From: Chloracidobacterium sp. UBA3360
GTDB taxonomy: Bacteria > Acidobacteriota > Blastocatellia > Pyrinomonadales > Pyrinomonadaceae
Direction: 5' to 3'
Assembly (NCBI GenBank): GCA_002360555.1
Contig: DEQS01000105.1
Coordinates: 1-34,912 of the forward strand
Length of the DNA: 34,912 bases
Part shown: piece by piece, positions 23,804 through 31,888 of the stretch
How the letters are laid out: each line of letters opens with the position of its first letter
Position numbering within the stretch: the first letter of the stretch is position 1
Translations under genes and position numbers: made by a program
The notes under the pieces: model-generated
The model's input: the letters and a program-made list of their open reading frames with translations, nothing else
The model's database searches: none
Told to the model about the DNA's origin: nothing

Positions 23804-24883
23804 CTATTGCAGTGGTTTTGGTGCGGTCGCCGGCTTCGACGCCGTCGGTGCTTTCTTAACTGCTGCAGGATAGGCGGTTACCGCATCACTATACGTACTG
23901 TACGTCTTAAATCCTGACTGCGACGGATAAGGCTTGTAGCCTGCAGGCACGTTGAAAAGCGACGGGTCCGGCTCACTGCGGACAAGATTGGTCAGTCGAT
24001 ATGTCTGCTCGCCAAACCGCGGATCCGTACGTTTTGACATCACCACGAGCTGCAATTCTTTGGAATACCACTTTTCATAAACGGTTTCGATCGGACGCTC
24101 GTTGCCAATAGCTCCGGCCGGGATGGTGGTCACGGTGCGGGTTCCCTCGACCTCGATGCCCTCGATATTTTTGCTGCCAAGCTGCTCGGTCTTTGTTTCG
24201 TATTTAGACTGGCCGCCAACAGTGGTTGCGAGCGTTAGGGCTCCGGTGAGCGGAGCTCCTGGAGCAATTGCTTTGGCCGTGCCGCCGAATAGTGAGCCGT
24301 TGACCGTTGTCGTGATAGTATGAGCAGGCTTAAATCCTTCGGGCGTGACGATCAGCGGTATATTGATATTAAGCTCTTCTTTGAGCTTTTTGATCGTCTG
24401 TCGCTGCTCCTCGGTGATCTTTGACGTATCGGTCAGCTTTAGCTCAACGCGCAGTTTTTCGAGAGCGGCTTTTTGCTCGGCTGTTAATGACGGTATCTCG
24501 ATCTTGCGCGGCTCTACCATCGCCAGTGGACGAACGGTCCTCATGGTCGAATCGAGCAACAATCGCCCGCCCAACTGATCCGTGATCGTCACACCCGGTT
24601 CAAAACTATACCCTTCGCCCATCACGCCGCCCGTACCGCCCGTGATTTCACGGCGAAAACGCCCTTCGCTATTGCGGTAAAGTTTGGTGGTCGAGTTGTG
24701 GACGATACGGTTGCCGTCTGACAGCGTCTGGACGCTCTCGCTGACCGCTTCGGCGGAAAATGGCTGGCCCTTGACGACCTTATCGCCTGAGGTCCAAGTC
24801 TCGGCGATAACCTTCGCATCCTGCTGGGCAAAGCCCGTCACGCCAAACATGGCGCTCAATAAAATAATTGAAAATACCTTCAT
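23804..24883 (-). CDS. Exported protein of unknown function, last gene of the sigma-factor operon
   Basis: 359 residues. A signal peptide (1-19, ending TGFAQ) is followed by a beta-rich body (about 25-115 and 190-310; GDKVVKGQPFSAEAVSESVQ, then TTTVNGSLFGG and YEKWYSKELQLVVMSKR) interrupted by a charged helical region (about 135-170; LTAEQKAALEKLRVELKL). The C-terminus is Ala/Pro/Lys-rich. I do not recognise a family; similar proteins recur beside sigma-factor genes in Acidobacteria, as I recall. AGAGGAG precedes the ATG. The gene is followed by a strong terminator. Confidence 0.75.
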   Translation of the reverse strand: MKVFSIILLSAMFGVTGFAQQDAKVIAETWTSGDKVVKGQPFSAEAVSESVQTLSDGNRIVHNSTTKLYRNSEGRFRREITGGTGGVMGEGYSFEPGVTITDQLGGRLLLDSTMRTVRPLAMVEPRKIEIPSLTAEQKAALEKLRVELKLTDTSKITEEQRQTIKKLKEELNINIPLIVTPEGFKPAHTITTTVNGSLFGGTAKAIAPGAPLTGALTLATTVGGQSKYETKTEQLGSKNIEGIEVEGTRTVTTIPAGAIGNERPIETVYEKWYSKELQLVVMSKRTDPRFGEQTYRLTNLVRSEPDPSLFNVPAGYKPYPSQSGFKTYSTYSDAVTAYPAAVKKAPTASKPATAPKPLQ

Positions 24884-24913
24884 GATCTACTCCTCTGATG
24901 CAAAATATACAAT

Positions 24914-25612
24914 TTATTCGACAACGCGCACTGCGCGTGTCACGCCATCTGCTCCAACGAGCAGATCGGCTTTGACGGTCTCTGAACCGTTTTCAAGCGG
25001 GACGTTAACGCCCATGGCAAATAACGCCGAACGCGTCATATTGACGCGGATGACACGTCCGCCGGAAGCCGATTCTTCCAGATCGCCGTTGTATGAAACT
25101 GGATAAAAATGGCCATCCTCTTCATCGACGTTTCCGGCCTGACGTGTGCGGCCCGCCGATCGCGCGGGCGTTCGAAAAGCTGTTCTTTCAGCCAAAGTTT
25201 CTGAATTAGACGCACGGCCCGGAGAAGGTTTACCAAAATTCTCTTCCTTAGGAGGAAAATCGGGCCGTGCGGCAACCGGTATTTCTACCGGAACTTGTAC
25301 TATTGTTTTGGCCGCACGAAACTCATTACTATCATTGCTGTAATTAATTTGTACGTATCTATAAGTTCCAAAAACGGCGGCGATCATTATCAAAACGGAC
25401 GCAAATGCGGCCGCATATTGCGGGACAAATCTTCGTTTTGATGCGATAGCTACGGCCTTAGCTTGGTCATCAGCGATCCGTTTCAAAACGCCGGAAAACA
25501 GGTCGGGCCTTGCAACGATCTCATCGATCTTACTTTCCGATACGGTTGACTGTTCGAACAGCATCTTGCCGATCGCATCCAGATCTTTTTTATTAAAACG
25601 TCGATTGTCCAT
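24914..25612 (-). CDS. Single-pass membrane protein, probable anti-sigma partner
   Basis: 232 residues. A charged N-terminal domain (1-62) precedes one transmembrane helix (about 66-88) and a long outer part of low complexity (about 100-170) ending in a compact segment (about 175-232; GGRVIRVNMTRSALFAMGVN, then VKADLLVGADGVTRAVRVVE). Position directly after an ECF sigma gene on the same strand and this layout suggest an anti-sigma factor. It lacks the HxxxCxxC zinc motif of common ZAS anti-sigma factors, so a different binding mode is likely (inference). No good Shine-Dalgarno site precedes the ATG at 25612. Confidence 0.65.
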   Translation of the reverse strand: MDNRRFNKKDLDAIGKMLFEQSTVSESKIDEIVARPDLFSGVLKRIADDQAKAVAIASKRRFVPQYAAAFASVLIMIAAVFGTYRYVQINYSNDSNEFRAAKTIVQVPVEIPVAARPDFPPKEENFGKPSPGRASNSETLAERTAFRTPARSAGRTRQAGNVDEEDGHFYPVSYNGDLEESASGGRVIRVNMTRSALFAMGVNVPLENGSETVKADLLVGADGVTRAVRVVE

Positions 25613-25648
25613 CGCTTATAAAAAATGACGAATTTTACGTTTCGCCGG

Positions 25649-26296
25649 TTACAAAAACTTTTGCAATAACTTTCTCAGGGTCTTTCGCGCTCGCCACGCT
25701 CGTATCTTTACATTTGCGGTCGAGCAATCTAGTACACCTGCGATCTCGGCGACGCTCATTTCTTCGGCATAGAGCATCTGCAAGAGCGCCCGCTCCTCGG
25801 CCGGGAGCTGTGCCAGCAGCTTTTCCGAAAGGTCCGTTGCGACCAAGGACCTTTCTTGCGAACGTGACGTGTCGGCGGTCAGCTCTACAAGCGAATCAAC
25901 CTCGGCATCAGACAGGTCGCAGGTCAGCGTTTCGGGTTTGCGTTTTTGGGCACGCAGCGTGTCAAAGCAAATATTTGCCGTTATCTTGATCAGCCAACTT
26001 GCGAGTGAGCGGTCGTGTTCGCCGCGAAATTTATCGAGCTGTGTAAACGCACGGGCAAAGCTGACCTGAACGATGTCTTCGATCTCGTCGGGTTTGCGAA
26101 AATAACGTGCGGCGATAACGGCGACGAGCCGTTTGTGACGGTCAAAGATCTGTTCGAATGCAAAATTGTCCCCGGCAAGCGTCAGATCGACGAGCTGACG
26201 GTCGGTCATCTCGGCACGCACCGTAAGAGGCACGGCGTGCGATTCGGTGCGCGTGGCTAGAGTTTCATTATTCAAAGCCGTCGGATAACTGCTCAT
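25649..26296 (-). CDS. ECF (group 4) RNA polymerase sigma factor
   Basis: 215 residues. Region 2 lies at about 40-110, with the core-binding helix (AFEQIFDRHKRLVAVIAARY) and the -10 recognition part (DEIEDIVQVSFARAFTQLDK). Region 4 lies at about 155-210 (LLAQLPAEERALLQMLYAEE, then SVAEIAGVLDCSTANVKIRA), a helix-turn-helix for the -35. There is no region 1 or 3, as expected for ECF factors. The next two genes on the strand (membrane protein, secreted protein) are likely its regulator and a target. The perfect palindrome GTAACGTTAC lies just upstream of its ATG. Confidence 0.92.
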   Translation of the reverse strand: MSSYPTALNNETLATRTESHAVPLTVRAEMTDRQLVDLTLAGDNFAFEQIFDRHKRLVAVIAARYFRKPDEIEDIVQVSFARAFTQLDKFRGEHDRSLASWLIKITANICFDTLRAQKRKPETLTCDLSDAEVDSLVELTADTSRSQERSLVATDLSEKLLAQLPAEERALLQMLYAEEMSVAEIAGVLDCSTANVKIRAWRARKTLRKLLQKFL

Positions 26297-26301
26297 TCTA
26301 C

Positions 26302-26311
26302 GTAACGTTAC
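26302..26311. promoter_or_regulatory. Palindrome upstream of the ECF sigma gene
   Basis: GTAACGTTAC is a perfect 10-base palindrome six bases upstream of the ATG, on top of the expected ribosome-binding region. It could serve as an operator or autoregulation site. Confidence 0.35.
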
Positions 26312-26414
26312 TGTTTTGACCGTCGAAAGCTAAGACGAACACCGGCACGGGCCGGTTACACGATATTTTGCGTGTCGCCATTTAGTAACGGATAAATTTA
26401 CGCTGAAATGCGGG

Positions 26415-27554
26415 CTAAGGTTTGGATGAAACTGACTTTGGTTGGTTTTTGGTGTCGAAGAGCAGCTTTCGTCGGGCTACAACGATCAGGCCGGCACGCC
26501 GCGACGTGACATCGATATTGCGCTCGGCAATGCCGCGTGTTTCGACTACGGACACCTTTGGCATATAGGTGACAACATAACTAGCGTCGACCATCTTGGC
26601 GACGAGCGCCGCTTTTTCGACCATTTCCTCGAGCGATGTTGGCAGGATATATTCGCCGTTGGTGCTTTCGGCTAGCTTTTCGAGCTGCTCTTGGCTGGTT
26701 TCGAGTTCGAGCTGGCGGGCTTTCATCTTTTTGATGAGCGTGCGATCGAGACTGATCGTCGGGCCGACCTTTACACCTTTATCTTTGACGCCGTTTGGCA
26801 GCGTCGCGGCGATCTCGTCTGGCATTGCCTTTGGCGGCGGAGTGTTTGAAATGCCTTTTGTACGGGGCTCGATGTCGGCGGCCTCCATCGAGGTATAGCT
26901 GAGGACATGGACGCTGATGTCGGTCGCCATCAAACGCTGAAACGCGTCAAATTTTGCTGACGAACGGCCCATACTGTCAGTACCGTCTGTGATCAAAATA
27001 ATGTGTTTATTATCAACGCCGCTCCGCAGCATAAAATCAGTCGCAAGCTTTATTGCGTCGACAAACATTGAGCGTCGGCCAAAATTTACCCGCTTTATTG
27101 CCGCGAGTGCTTGAACTTTGTCGCTGGTCCATTCGGTCACAATTTCGGCTTTGTCGGAGTATTGCATGACGGCAACGGCATCGCCGGGACGAAGCGATTG
27201 AACCAATGCAGTCGCTACCTTTCGCGTTTGATCGAGGCTTTTAACGGCCCGCAGCTCACCGCCGGTGTCCATTATGATCAGGACATTTGCGGGCAGACGC
27301 CGGACGCTCACCGGTTGATGGAGAATGTTATTCTCGCTGATGACAAGGTCGCGTTCATTTACGTCACGATAAAAATCACCTTTCTCATCAAAGGCGAGCA
27401 CGTTGAGCTTGATCTCCTCAGTGACAATGCGAACCGTGTCGTCTTCGGGGGTTGGTGTCGGCGTCGCCTGTACGCGGCCGCTCTGCGCAGATGCCGCCGC
27501 CGCGAGTAACAGGATAAAGAAGACTAAGTTAAAGCTTTTTGACCTTTTTAGCAT
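26415..27554 (-). CDS. Exported VWFA-domain protein of the acidobacterial type
   Basis: 379 residues. A signal peptide (1-23, ending ASAQ) and a Thr/Pro linker (TPTPTPEDD) precede a small N-terminal strand region (VFDEKG-type, about 48-80) and a von Willebrand A domain (about 90-300; LIIMDTGGE, then IILITDGTDSMG). In the metal site the usual DxSxS is Asp96-Thr-Gly-Gly-Glu100, so the first motif is degraded. This layout matches the VWFA-related proteins that are abundant in Acidobacteria. The domain likely mediates protein contacts in the periplasm or outside the cell. Function is otherwise unknown. Confidence 0.83.
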   Translation of the reverse strand: MLKRSKSFNLVFFILLLAAAASAQSGRVQATPTPTPEDDTVRIVTEEIKLNVLAFDEKGDFYRDVNERDLVISENNILHQPVSVRRLPANVLIIMDTGGELRAVKSLDQTRKVATALVQSLRPGDAVAVMQYSDKAEIVTEWTSDKVQALAAIKRVNFGRRSMFVDAIKLATDFMLRSGVDNKHIILITDGTDSMGRSSAKFDAFQRLMATDISVHVLSYTSMEAADIEPRTKGISNTPPPKAMPDEIAATLPNGVKDKGVKVGPTISLDRTLIKKMKARQLELETSQEQLEKLAESTNGEYILPTSLEEMVEKAALVAKMVDASYVVTYMPKVSVVETRGIAERNIDVTSRRAGLIVVARRKLLFDTKNQPKSVSSKP

Positions 27555-27599
27555 TACTTAATTCGATGCTCGAAATGTAGATTCCTTTGCTTTTGCAAA

Positions 27600-27631
27600 C
27601 TTTGCGGTTGAAGGGGAAATTTCCCGCAAAG
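27600..27631. repeat. Hairpin with CTTTGCGG arms between minus-strand genes
   Basis: CTTTGCGG (27600-27607) pairs with CCGCAAAG (27624-27631). The loop holds a perfect 12-base palindrome GGGAAATTTCCC (27614-27625). It is in the gap between the SDR and VWA genes and may act as a terminator or processing site. Confidence 0.55.
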
Positions 27632-27660
27632 CCGCAGAGACGCTAAGGACCCCAAGGAGA

Positions 27661-28731
27661 TCAGAGTTGCGGAAACTCCTCGACAAAATCGAGCAGGTTA
27701 CCGACGTACCGTTCAAACCTCGGGCATTCGATGCCGTGCGGGCGTAAAAGCTCGGCGGCGGTGCTCGTGTCGTATTTCTGCGAGATAAAAAAATATGGCA
27801 CGCCAACATGCGGCAGACCGGTGATCGCGGGTGAGATGCGTGTATTCAAAAACCACTCGGTGAGTTTTACGGGCGGGCCAAACTCGGATTTGCGTCCGGT
27901 CAATTCTTTTGCGATCGCGTCAAAAAGAGCTGCGGTCGTCAGAGGTTCGGCATCGGCGAGTGCGATGGTCTTGCCGACTGCGGCTTTGTCGCGGGCGAGT
28001 GCGGCGATAGCATCGACGACAAAATCGACCGGAACGAGGTTGAGTTTGACGGTGTCGTTGCCGACATTCATTACGCGAAAGAGCCAAGGGGCTTTGCGTA
28101 AATAGTTGATCAGATAATATATACCGTCGTACTTTGCCGTCTCGCCGGTGTTTGAATCACCGACAACGACTGCCGGGCGATAGATCGTGACGGGAAAGGC
28201 GGGCTTTAGCCGTTCGACCTCGAGCTCGGCAAGATATTTGGTTTCCTCGTAGTTATTGCGAAACCCGGCGTTGTGTTCGAGCTCGGTCTCAAATATCTCG
28301 CCCTCACGCTTTCCGGCGACGTAACAGGTCGAAACATAGTTGTACCGACGCAGATTTCGCACCGAGCGGACGAGGTCATTGACGTTCTTTGTTCCCTCGA
28401 GATTTACGTTAAAGGCAATGTCTTTCGGAACGCCCAGATCATACGCAGCCGCCAGATGAAAAACGTCGGTCGTCTCAAACAGAATCGTTTGCAGGTCGTC
28501 GTTAGAGATGCCGAGGTTTGGCTGAGTGATGTCGCCCTCGACGATCACGTAACTCTCAAGCGGCGTGTTTGTCAGCTCGGCGATCTCCTCGATCTCGTCC
28601 ATCGCCTTATCGACAAACTGCGGCTGGACTAGTAAATAAAACTGAGTTTCGGGCTTTGCCAGCCTCTCGACGAGCCGGCCGGCGATAAAGCCGGGAAAAC
28701 CTGTGAGAAAGATCGATTCGCGATAGAGCAT
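27661..28731 (-). CDS. Extended SDR, thioester-reductase / male-sterility-like NAD(P)-binding protein
   Basis: 356 residues. The nucleotide-binding loop is TGFPGFIAGRLVERL (near residue 10), and the active-site pair is YEETK. NYVSTCYVAGKREG and YRPAVVVGDSNTGET follow the pattern of the NAD_binding_4 (fatty acyl-CoA reductase / thioester reductase) domain. It would reduce or isomerise an acyl or sugar substrate with NAD(P)H in the cytoplasm. The substrate is not determined. I chose the ATG at 28731 because the Rossmann loop then starts at the family's usual distance; an ATG at 28767 would add 12 basic residues. It is divergent from the small gene at 28859. Confidence 0.82.
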   Translation of the reverse strand: MLYRESIFLTGFPGFIAGRLVERLAKPETQFYLLVQPQFVDKAMDEIEEIAELTNTPLESYVIVEGDITQPNLGISNDDLQTILFETTDVFHLAAAYDLGVPKDIAFNVNLEGTKNVNDLVRSVRNLRRYNYVSTCYVAGKREGEIFETELEHNAGFRNNYEETKYLAELEVERLKPAFPVTIYRPAVVVGDSNTGETAKYDGIYYLINYLRKAPWLFRVMNVGNDTVKLNLVPVDFVVDAIAALARDKAAVGKTIALADAEPLTTAALFDAIAKELTGRKSEFGPPVKLTEWFLNTRISPAITGLPHVGVPYFFISQKYDTSTAAELLRPHGIECPRFERYVGNLLDFVEEFPQL

Positions 28732-28858
28732 AAGACTTGGAGCTATTTTACCAAGTCGCCGCACCATATGGCGCGCCTATTTTGAACAAACCGCTCGAAA
28801 AAATGTATTTACTTGCGCTTTGGGCGCGTGTTATCTTGTCAGGCGCGGTACGTTTTGT

Positions 28859-29155
28859 ATGAGAATCCAGGAAATGAGGTCGGGGATCACGCATCTAAAG
28901 AAAAAGATGGAGATCGAACGGCCGATAAACTATTTCGAAAAGCTGGCTCTGGTCAATAATATGACCGAGGCGGAAAAGGTTGCCGCCGTGTGCGAACTGG
29001 ACGAGGCCATCTGGTCCGTCGTCTCATTTGAACGGTGCGAGGCCCACAGCCTGACCTACGAACAGGCCGCCGCACTGCTGTCCGAACTCGACGCACGGGG
29101 TGTCTCGGGGCTTTGTATAATCACAGATGACGCCGCTTTGCGGGTCAGCCGTTAA
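28859..29155 (+). CDS. Small protein of unknown function
   Basis: 98 residues, helical in look: MRIQEMRSGITHLKKKMEIE, then EAEKVAAVCELDEAIWSVVS and YEQAAALLSELDARGVSG. No signal peptide or transmembrane segment is evident. I do not recognise a family. The ATG at 28859 is favoured; a TTG 13 codons earlier is less likely. Its TAA overlaps the TAA of the convergent quinone oxidoreductase gene by four bases (TTAA, 29152-29155). Confidence 0.6.
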   Translation: MRIQEMRSGITHLKKKMEIERPINYFEKLALVNNMTEAEKVAAVCELDEAIWSVVSFERCEAHSLTYEQAAALLSELDARGVSGLCIITDDAALRVSR

Positions 29156-30138
29156 AACTCCAACACGACCTTACCAAAACTCTCATTTGAACCCAGATAT
29201 TTATATGCAGAAATTAGGTCCTCGGCAGCAAAGACGCGGTCGAGGTTTGGGCGGATCTTGCCACTAGCAAGGAGCGGCACGACTTCGTCAGCAAATTTTT
29301 GGGTCGCTTCAGCCTTTTCGGCGGTTGTTCGGCCTCGCAAAACCGTGCCGGTAATGGTCAGACGTTTTTGCAGGGCCATTCCCATATCAAACTCAGCGGT
29401 TCGTCCGGCGGTCAGGCCGACGAGTATCAATCTACCTTTCACCGAAAGGCTTGCGAGATTTTGTGGAAAATAAGCTCCGCCTACGAGATCGAGAATTACA
29501 TCCACACCCTTTCCGCCCGTGACCTCACCAATTTGCTTGGCAAAAGCAATACCGTCGGCGGTAGAAATGCCGTGATCGAGGCCGTATTCGGCGCAGCGGT
29601 CGAGCTTGTCGGCGGTGCGTGATGTCCCGATAACCATCGAACCATTCGCTTTCCCAAGCTGTAATCCGGCAAGCCCGACGCCCGACCCCACGGCGTGGAT
29701 GAGCAGCGTTTCGCCCTGTTTCAAACTGCCTCGCGTAAAGATAGCGTCGTGTGCGGTAATGAGAGCTTCGGGTACGGCAGCGGCTTCGGTAAAGCTGAGG
29801 TTTTCGGGAATGCGAACGAGCAGCGAGCTGTCGATGGTCAGATATTCGGCCTGAGCCTCGCCGGCAGTGATACCAAAAACGCGGTCACCGATCTGCCATT
29901 CAGAGACGTTATCTCCGACGGCGGCGACTTCACCGGCGAACTCAAGCCCGGGAATATTTGGTGAATAACCGGCAGGCGGCGGATAGAGCCCGCGAACCTG
30001 CAGCAGATCCGCCCGGTTCAACCCGGCGGCACGCACGCGGACAAGGACATCGCTTGCTCCGATCTCACACGGTTCATCAACCTCTTGGATCTTGAGGTTA
30101 TCTTCGCTGCCGAATTCGGCTATGTAGACGGCCTTCAT
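29152..30138 (-). CDS. NAD(P)H:quinone oxidoreductase (PIG3/zeta-crystallin-like MDR)
   Basis: 328 residues of the medium-chain dehydrogenase family. The N-terminal catalytic domain has NRADLLQVRGLYPPPAGYSP and PGLEFAGEVAAVG. The nucleotide-binding loop is HAVGSGVGLAGLQLGK (AVGSGVG at 149-155). No zinc-ligand pattern (GHE with four Cys) is present, which fits the quinone oxidoreductase/PIG3 subgroup. It would reduce quinones with NADPH and protect against redox-cycling compounds. Its ATG overlaps the TGA of the TolC gene (ATGA), so it is the last gene of the efflux operon. Confidence 0.88.
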   Translation of the reverse strand: MKAVYIAEFGSEDNLKIQEVDEPCEIGASDVLVRVRAAGLNRADLLQVRGLYPPPAGYSPNIPGLEFAGEVAAVGDNVSEWQIGDRVFGITAGEAQAEYLTIDSSLLVRIPENLSFTEAAAVPEALITAHDAIFTRGSLKQGETLLIHAVGSGVGLAGLQLGKANGSMVIGTSRTADKLDRCAEYGLDHGISTADGIAFAKQIGEVTGGKGVDVILDLVGGAYFPQNLASLSVKGRLILVGLTAGRTAEFDMGMALQKRLTITGTVLRGRTTAEKAEATQKFADEVVPLLASGKIRPNLDRVFAAEDLISAYKYLGSNESFGKVVLEF

Positions 30139-31856
30139 TTTTTTAGCTTGGTTTCGATATCGTTTGCTTTCAGCGAATTGCCGGTCGCTCGCTGCAGCTC
30201 GGCGATGGCTTTGTTTAGCTCGGTGCGTGCGCGAAGCTCCATGCTGCGGGCGGCGGTAAGAGCGGTCTGGCGTTCCAGCACTTTATAGACATCCGACTGC
30301 CCTTCGTCGAGCTTTCGCTGTTCTGATTCGTATTGTTTTGCGGTATTTTCGCGAGCGACCGATGCGGCTCGCAGTCGTGCCTCAGCGGTGCGGATCGATT
30401 GCAAAGCATTTCGCACCTCGACCTGAACGCCTTGCTCGATCTGTTCGCGTTGAATTTCTAGCTTTTCAGCCTCGACCTTTGCGTGGCCGAGTTGGGCGGC
30501 GGCGGTCTTATCACCCCAAAGCGGCAGATTGAAATTGATGCCGAATCGAAATACCGGATAACGGTTTGCTATCAAGCCGCTGTATGGATTGCCCGTCAAT
30601 AACGCCAGATTTTTTAACTGTTGGACGCACGCGGGCGACGTCGGATCCGTCGCGCAAGGTGTTGGAAAGTTAGGACTAAAGTTTCGATTTGGATCTCCAC
30701 CGATTCCTGACGTCGAGTAACTTGCTACGAAATCGATCTGAGGTTTTTTCAGGTCGCGATAAAGCCTTTGGTCGAGCAGGTTGATGTCTTTCTGTGCACG
30801 GTTGATCTCAAGCTCGGGACGATTTTCGATAGCGGTGTTCATTGCCTCGCCCAGCGTCGTGACCGGCGGCGCTATCTCGACGGGCTCGACCGGCACGATC
30901 GCCTGTCCCCATAGAACGTCATTGCGATTGGGCGAGATGAGATTTTTCAGAACATTTTCGGCAAGGTTGACGGTATTTAGCGCGTCATAGACGGCCTGCT
31001 CAAAATTGGCGACCTGCGTTTCTGCCGCGACAATATCGATCGGAGCAAGCTGTCCCTCATCGACGAGACGGCGGTTGTGTTCGAGCTGTGCCTTAGCATC
31101 GCGAACGGCGTCACGCTGCACCTGTAAATTGCGAAGAGCGTAGGTCAGATCCCAATAAGCTTTCTGCACAGAGGCAACCGTCTCGATCGAACGCTGGCGA
31201 AATTGTGTATCCGTCAGGCTGATGTTTCGCTTGGCGATCTCGATGTTGCGCCGTGCCAGGTCAAACTTTCGTCCGCGAAACAGCGGCTGCAAAACATTAA
31301 ACCCAAGGCTCGCATTTAGCTGGGGACTTAGCACGGATATCGGATTGTCTGTCGTAACCCGCGAATTATTGAACGTGCCGCCATAAACCGTTCCGAACTT
31401 CGGTACATAGGCCTGAAGGCCTGTATTGGCAACGAGTGATCCCTGCGTGTTCTTTTGATTGCTGGTAAAGATGCTGACGTTTGGCACAGTCGAGCGATCA
31501 TAGTATGTTTGGGCGGTAAATCTTGGTTGGTAAATACCGCGGGCCGCATCGAGATCGTATTCGGCGATCCGTTCGTTCTTACGAGTGACCTCGATGTCGC
31601 GGTTGTTATCAAGCGCAAGTTCGATCGCGTCTCGAATGGTCAGTGTTTTTTGCTGAGTCATATCGACGCCGACGCGGCCGAGATCCGGAAAGCTGCGGTC
31701 ATCCGAACGATAGTCCGTCGCTACCGTCGGCACGCCCTTGATGTCCTCGGTCTTTACATTTTGAGCATCGGGCGTGGGCGTCGGGCTTTGACCGAGCGCC
31801 TGAGTGCCTAGCACAAAAAAAACAGCTATAAAAATAATGTAAAAACGTCCCTTCAT
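30135..31856 (-). CDS. TolC-family outer membrane efflux protein
   Basis: 573 residues. After a signal peptide (1-23, ending ALGQ) the body carries the two outer membrane efflux protein repeats: TIRDAIELALDNNRDIEVTR near 70 and TLGEAMNTAIENRPELEINR near 330, both leading into long coiled-coil helices (ARRNIEIAKRNISLTDTQFR; QEQIEQGV.. and following). Such proteins form trimeric outer-membrane channels for RND pumps. I chose the ATG at 31856 because the signal peptide starts there. An ATG at 31892 would add 12 residues, but it overlaps the RND stop (ATGA), so it cannot be ruled out. It couples into the quinone oxidoreductase gene. Confidence 0.9.
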   Translation of the reverse strand: MKGRFYIIFIAVFFVLGTQALGQSPTPTPDAQNVKTEDIKGVPTVATDYRSDDRSFPDLGRVGVDMTQQKTLTIRDAIELALDNNRDIEVTRKNERIAEYDLDAARGIYQPRFTAQTYYDRSTVPNVSIFTSNQKNTQGSLVANTGLQAYVPKFGTVYGGTFNNSRVTTDNPISVLSPQLNASLGFNVLQPLFRGRKFDLARRNIEIAKRNISLTDTQFRQRSIETVASVQKAYWDLTYALRNLQVQRDAVRDAKAQLEHNRRLVDEGQLAPIDIVAAETQVANFEQAVYDALNTVNLAENVLKNLISPNRNDVLWGQAIVPVEPVEIAPPVTTLGEAMNTAIENRPELEINRAQKDINLLDQRLYRDLKKPQIDFVASYSTSGIGGDPNRNFSPNFPTPCATDPTSPACVQQLKNLALLTGNPYSGLIANRYPVFRFGINFNLPLWGDKTAAAQLGHAKVEAEKLEIQREQIEQGVQVEVRNALQSIRTAEARLRAASVARENTAKQYESEQRKLDEGQSDVYKVLERQTALTAARSMELRARTELNKAIAELQRATGNSLKANDIETKLKK

Positions 31857-31888
31857 AAAACCGATCCCCGGATCGAAACTTGTGCGTA

